This document shows, piece by piece, positions 61,127 to 64,000 of a stretch of 64,000 nt of DNA. Origin of the DNA: Planococcus antarcticus DSM 14505 (GTDB lineage: Bacteria > Bacillota > Bacilli > Bacillales_A > Planococcaceae); the NCBI RefSeq assembly GCF_001687565.2, contig NZ_CP016534.2:3166501-3230500 (forward strand). Reading direction: 5' to 3'. How positions within the stretch are numbered: position 1 is the stretch's first letter; each line of letters opens with the position of its first letter. The notes beneath the pieces were generated by a model. It was not told the origin of the DNA, searched no databases, and worked only from the letters and a program-made list of their open reading frames with translations. The position numbers and the translations under genes are program-made.

Positions 61127-61160
61127 AGAGACAACTCAAGTCACTTGAGCTGTCTCTGAT
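61127..61160 (+). terminator. Terminator of the DUF2294 gene
   Basis: AGAGACA(A)CTCAAGT / ACTTGAG(C)TGTCTCT stem, then GATTTTCG. Confidence 0.75.
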
Positions 61161-61219
61161 TTTCGTATGAAGTTCACTAGACAAATTCAACCACTTTACT
61201 TGTTAGACTAAAGCCTTTT

Positions 61220-61417
61220 CTAGCTGCTCATGGTGAGAACCGACTGGCAGTGGAGGCAGTACTCATACGAATCCTTTTTCTCCAACTGTTCGATATAATC
61301 AGCTCGATCAGTAAATTCTCTGTTTTCCACGGGTGTTTCTATAAATCCGCAACGATCTCCGGCAAATTGACGTTTGTGAATCTTCTTTTTCTTGTGATCT
61401 ACGAAGTAATACAGCAC
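61220..61417 (-). CDS. Small Cys-containing protein, unknown function
   Basis: 65 residues starting at GTG 61417, with AAGGGAAGCGATT upstream. It has a basic start (VDHKKKKIHKRQF) and three Cys: one in GDRCGF (~23) and a CLHCQ pair near the C-terminus (~54-57), which could form a small zinc or redox site. No named family recognised. It lies between two terminators, so it is an independent unit. Confidence 0.6.
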   Translation of the reverse strand: MLYYFVDHKKKKIHKRQFAGDRCGFIETPVENREFTDRADYIEQLEKKDSYEYCLHCQSVLTMSS

Positions 61418-61445
61418 AATCGCTTCCCTTCTTTTTCAGAAACAG

Positions 61446-61493
61446 AAAAAACCGAAAAGAAACGCCCTTTTTAAGGCATTCTTTTCGGTTTTT
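61446..61493 (-). terminator. Terminator downstream of the patB-like gene
   Basis: AAAAACCGAAAAGAA(TGCC) with (GGC)GTTTCTTTTCGGTTTTTT on the minus strand. It lies ~195 bp after the patB stop; the interval 61494-61687 shows no gene. Confidence 0.8.
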
Positions 61494-61687
61494 ATGTCAG
61501 CGCTATTGTCTGAAATATTTAACCAAGATATAAAATTAAGTGTTGTATGGACATCGATCGTAATTGATAAATGAATTTTATACCCATTCGGAAACGCTAT
61601 TGTTTTCCAAGTTTCTCTATTATACTAAATTTCGCACCTAAGGTAAAGGTAGTAATCAGGATTAACTTGCATCTTATTTCAGACAAA

Positions 61688-62911
61688 TTATTGATTGCCG
61701 GCATTTTCCATCACATTCTTATGGGAGATATCTTCGAACTCAGAAGCTATTCTTTCCAAAGCTTCCCGGATAAGCGGCCGCGGAGACGGTGTGCAAATCC
61801 GTTGATAGAACTCTCCTTCTTCACCGAACATACTGCCATCTTCCAGCAAGACATTGGCTTTATTGTAAATACGGTCATGAATCTCTTTCGCTGATATGCC
61901 ATAGCCGCTGAAATCCAGCCACATGATATACGTTCCTTCCGGAATAGATACCTTTACTTCAGGCATATTTTCAGCTAAAAACTCTTTAATATAAGCCATC
62001 GTTCCATCGACATAATCCGTCAGCTGTTCTAGCCAGTCTTCACCTTCGTTATAAACGGCAATCAAAGCAGCAATCGCAAAAGGAGATGCCAACTGCATGC
62101 CCATTTCAGTGGCGAATTTGGTCCGCAACTCTTCATCAGAGATGATGACATTGGTACAATGCAAACCGGCAACATTGAAAGTTTTATTGATGGCCGTGCA
62201 CGTGATGAGGTGATCGGTGTGGTCGGCTATTTTAGCCATTGGAATAAACTCTTTTCCGCGGCGGAGTAAATCGCCATGAATTTCATCAGCTACAATTAAT
62301 ACATTGTTTTCATGACAGATGGCAGCCATCTTTTTCAACTCTTCTTCGTTGAAAACTCTGCCTGTCGGGTTATGCGGATGGCACAAGATGAACATTGTCG
62401 TATGGTCATCCTTTGCTTTAGCTTCAAAATCTTCAAAATCGATTGAGTAATAGCCATCGCCGTCTATTACTAGCGCGTTATTCACCACTTTCCGGCCATT
62501 CCCTTCAATTACCGAAGTGAAAGGAGGATATACAGGGCGTTGGATGATGATGCCTTCTTCGGGATTTGTAAAAGCCTTAACAGCAATATTCAGTGCATGA
62601 ACTGTTCCGGGACTGTAGACGATCTGCTCTTTTTCTACTTTCCAGCCATGCCGATTTTGCAGCCACGACTGGATGGCATCAAAATACTCATCCGGAAAAA
62701 CCGAGTAACCGTAAATCCGATGATCCACTGTTTTGTGCAAAGCTTCAACTAATGGTTGGGGAACCGGCAAATCCATATCGGCAGTAAATAAAGGAATCGT
62801 GTCTTCATCATATCTTTCAGTCAGTCCGAATTGCTTGATCAGTTCTCCACCATCCCACTTCATGGAGTAAGTGCCTCTTCTGTTGACAATTTCATCGAAA
62901 TTATATTTCAT
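61688..62911 (-). CDS. patB: PatB/MalY-type PLP aminotransferase / cystathionine beta-lyase
   Basis: 407-residue fold-type I PLP enzyme of the MalY/PatB class, which cleaves C-S bonds of cystathionine or cysteine and can act as an aminotransferase. Features are IPLFTADMDLPVPQPLVEAL (~40), FILCHPHNPTGRVFNEEEL (~170), VADEIHGDLLRRG (PLP Asp, ~205), CTAINKTFNVAGLH (Schiff-base Lys, ~240) and the C-terminal Arg in RICTPSPRPLIREAL. AAAGGGAGTTTCGT decides ATG 62911; the frame runs 61 codons further upstream with no likeness. About 20 residues longer than B. subtilis PatB. Confidence 0.94.
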   Translation of the reverse strand: MKYNFDEIVNRRGTYSMKWDGGELIKQFGLTERYDEDTIPLFTADMDLPVPQPLVEALHKTVDHRIYGYSVFPDEYFDAIQSWLQNRHGWKVEKEQIVYSPGTVHALNIAVKAFTNPEEGIIIQRPVYPPFTSVIEGNGRKVVNNALVIDGDGYYSIDFEDFEAKAKDDHTTMFILCHPHNPTGRVFNEEELKKMAAICHENNVLIVADEIHGDLLRRGKEFIPMAKIADHTDHLITCTAINKTFNVAGLHCTNVIISDEELRTKFATEMGMQLASPFAIAALIAVYNEGEDWLEQLTDYVDGTMAYIKEFLAENMPEVKVSIPEGTYIMWLDFSGYGISAKEIHDRIYNKANVLLEDGSMFGEEGEFYQRICTPSPRPLIREALERIASEFEDISHKNVMENAGNQ

Positions 62912-63230
62912 ACGAAACTCCCTTTCCTGCAGATTTTTTACTTTGCCGTTAGTATTCATTATCAAAGAAAGACCCGAACCATTGCAACCAAACAAGCTTT
63001 TGGATTCCTGCCTTTCTTTATATGTCGAACTAATGATTCTTGTCTGCTTATATTCCATAAGATACCAGTAAAGTTTAACGTTTTTTGTTTTCAATAAACT
63101 AAATCAGTGCCGATGCACCCAGTGACTAAGCGAGATTACGAGCCGAGTGGTCTTCTCAACTCATAGCGGAAGCCATACCTGGCGTAGTATCGAAAAGCCG
63201 GTGTCTTTAGTCTAACTTATTATAAAAAAA
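62912..63230. repeat. Gap with third copy of the AT motif
   Basis: About 320 bp. 63120-63190 is GC-richer (GAGCCGAGTGGTC, AGCGGAAGCC, CTGGCGTAG) and 63192-63227 is GAAAAGCCGGTGTCTTTAGT followed by CTAACTTATTATA, matching the motif at 36.3 and 60.0 kb. It lies directly behind topB. No gene supported apart from the patB upstream region. Confidence 0.45.
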
Positions 63231-64000
63231 TCAAAATTCCATCTTTAATTTACCGTCTTCCAACACCAGTTTGGCATTGAACTTCTTGCCATTTTTCGAA
63301 ACAAAGCCTTTAATAACTGGTGTCTTTCCTTTTGTGCATAAGTATTCGATTTGCTTGGCCGTCAATCGTTTTTTCAGAAAAGTGGCAGGAAAGGATTGTT
63401 TGCAGCCATTGGCGTGTTCAGTGCAATTGTAAGAGCCTCTTCGAGATACAATCATGCCGGTTTTACACCTTGGGCAAAGGGCAATCTCATCTTTGGCATC
63501 AGGTGTCGCCATTTGTTCCGGCAATCCATTTTTCAGCATTTGCCCCGGTACCTCGTCGAGTAGCTTTTGGATAAACTTGCCGATGGTTGCTAAGAACACT
63601 TCAGCTGAACCTTCGCCTTTACCTATTTTCTTCAAATAAGTCTCCCATTTGGCAGTCATTGACGGACTCGACAATAAATTGCCTTCGATGGATTGACAGA
63701 GAATACGACCTTTTCCCGTGATTGAAACGATATTTTTAGTAACTGAAATGTATTCATGGCGTTTGATTGTTTCAATGATGCCACTTCTCGTCGCTTCCGT
63801 TCCAAGTCCTTCAATTTCCTTAAGGATTTCAGTATCCTCTACATCTTCTGCAAACTTTCCGCAAGTTTTCATCATGGCGATCAGCTGTCCTTCGGTATAC
63901 GGCTTTGGCGCTGTTGTCATGCTTTCTTTTATATCGACCTTACTTTTTACTCGTTCCCCTTCATGCAGCGCTGGAAGAGACGGTTCTTCTTTCGCTTCTT
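63231..64000 (-). CDS. topB: DNA topoisomerase III, C-terminal part (5' end outside window)
   Basis: Type IA topoisomerase that relaxes or decatenates DNA. 256 codons are visible and the frame stays open to the window edge past the Met at 63920, so the start is outside. The visible part begins with the loop before KPYTEGQLIAMMKTCGKF, then IEGLGTEATRSGIIETIKRH, the conserved topoisomerase IA segment near the end of the catalytic core, and a C-terminal zinc-like domain (IALCPRCKTGMIVSRRGSYN, then CTEHANGC). This architecture matches Bacillus TopB rather than TopA. Confidence 0.93.
   Translation of the reverse strand, partial: EAKEEPSLPALHEGERVKSKVDIKESMTTAPKPYTEGQLIAMMKTCGKFAEDVEDTEILKEIEGLGTEATRSGIIETIKRHEYISVTKNIVSITGKGRILCQSIEGNLLSSPSMTAKWETYLKKIGKGEGSAEVFLATIGKFIQKLLDEVPGQMLKNGLPEQMATPDAKDEIALCPRCKTGMIVSRRGSYNCTEHANGCKQSFPATFLKKRLTAKQIEYLCTKGKTPVIKGFVSKNGKKFNAKLVLEDGKLKMEF

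Noticed and set aside
1..64000. tRNA, rRNA, CRISPR array, prophage or integron
   Set aside because: Reading both strands revealed no tRNA-like cloverleaf, no regularly spaced repeats, no integrase and no phage structural genes.

Overview
The window looks like chromosome of a low-to-mid GC Gram-positive of the Bacillales, most likely a Planococcus-like member of the Planococcaceae. This is inferred from purine-rich Shine-Dalgarno sequences, TTG/GTG starts, a T-box leader, an FMN riboswitch, sigma-B-type promoters, a bacterial nitric oxide synthase, and close counterparts of Bacillus subtilis YceC/YceG/TelA, CsbB, YfhO, YtvA, PrsA/HtrA, PatB and YxlEFG. No tRNA, rRNA, CRISPR array or prophage was seen. 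Both ends cut genes: an unusual regulator on the left and topoisomerase III on the right.

Layout. 1-10.6 kb: a peptide-uptake unit (binding protein, two permeases, two ATPases) co-transcribed with two M20 metallopeptidases and followed by a regulator; a third M20 peptidase is divergent. 10.6-15.1 kb: an IS30-family element beside a decaying acyl-CoA cluster (crotonase fragment, broken quinone oxidoreductase, intact TetR regulator and acyl-CoA dehydrogenase, acyl-CoA ligase fragment). 15.2-21.5 kb: yebC, nos, a HAD phosphatase, and a serine-specific T-box driving a class V aminotransferase plus serA. 21.7-30.7 kb: a nine-gene tellurite/Ter-type stress operon combining three TerD proteins, TelA and YceG with a set of metabolic enzymes (CitE-like lyase, two PRTase-like proteins, HAD phosphatase). 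31.0-35.0 kb: csbB-gtcA-yfhO, a complete set for glycosylating teichoic acid outside the cell. 35.2-41.2 kb: an oxidative and general-stress island (Cu/Zn SOD lipoprotein, short-chain dehydrogenase, Mn catalase, Ohr, DJ-1/PfpI protein) around a LOV-STAS blue-light photoreceptor, with three good and one weaker sigma-B-type promoters.

41.2-48.5 kb: an envelope module (HtrA, PrsA-like foldase, two-component system), a DUF697 GTPase and an LTA-synthase-type enzyme. 48.8-53.8 kb: flavoprotein, histidine phosphatase, and a riboflavin operon (FMN riboswitch, orphan ORF, ribE, a RibB lacking the RibA domain, ribH), then a CHY zinc-finger protein and an acetyltransferase. 54-64 kb: metallophosphoesterase, VOC protein, YxlEFG-type ABC exporter, MsrA, isoaspartate methyltransferase, DUF2243 membrane protein, a two-domain MpsC/DUF2294 protein, PatB-type C-S lyase and topB.

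The main themes are peptide scavenging, serine and riboflavin supply under RNA control, and a dense set of stress functions. Several gene-poor gaps carry degenerate GC-rich sequences and a shared motif that look like a dispersed intergenic repeat family. The least understood system is the Ter operon; the best unifying hypothesis of the window is that light/stress input through the LOV protein and sigma-B output genes are physically clustered.
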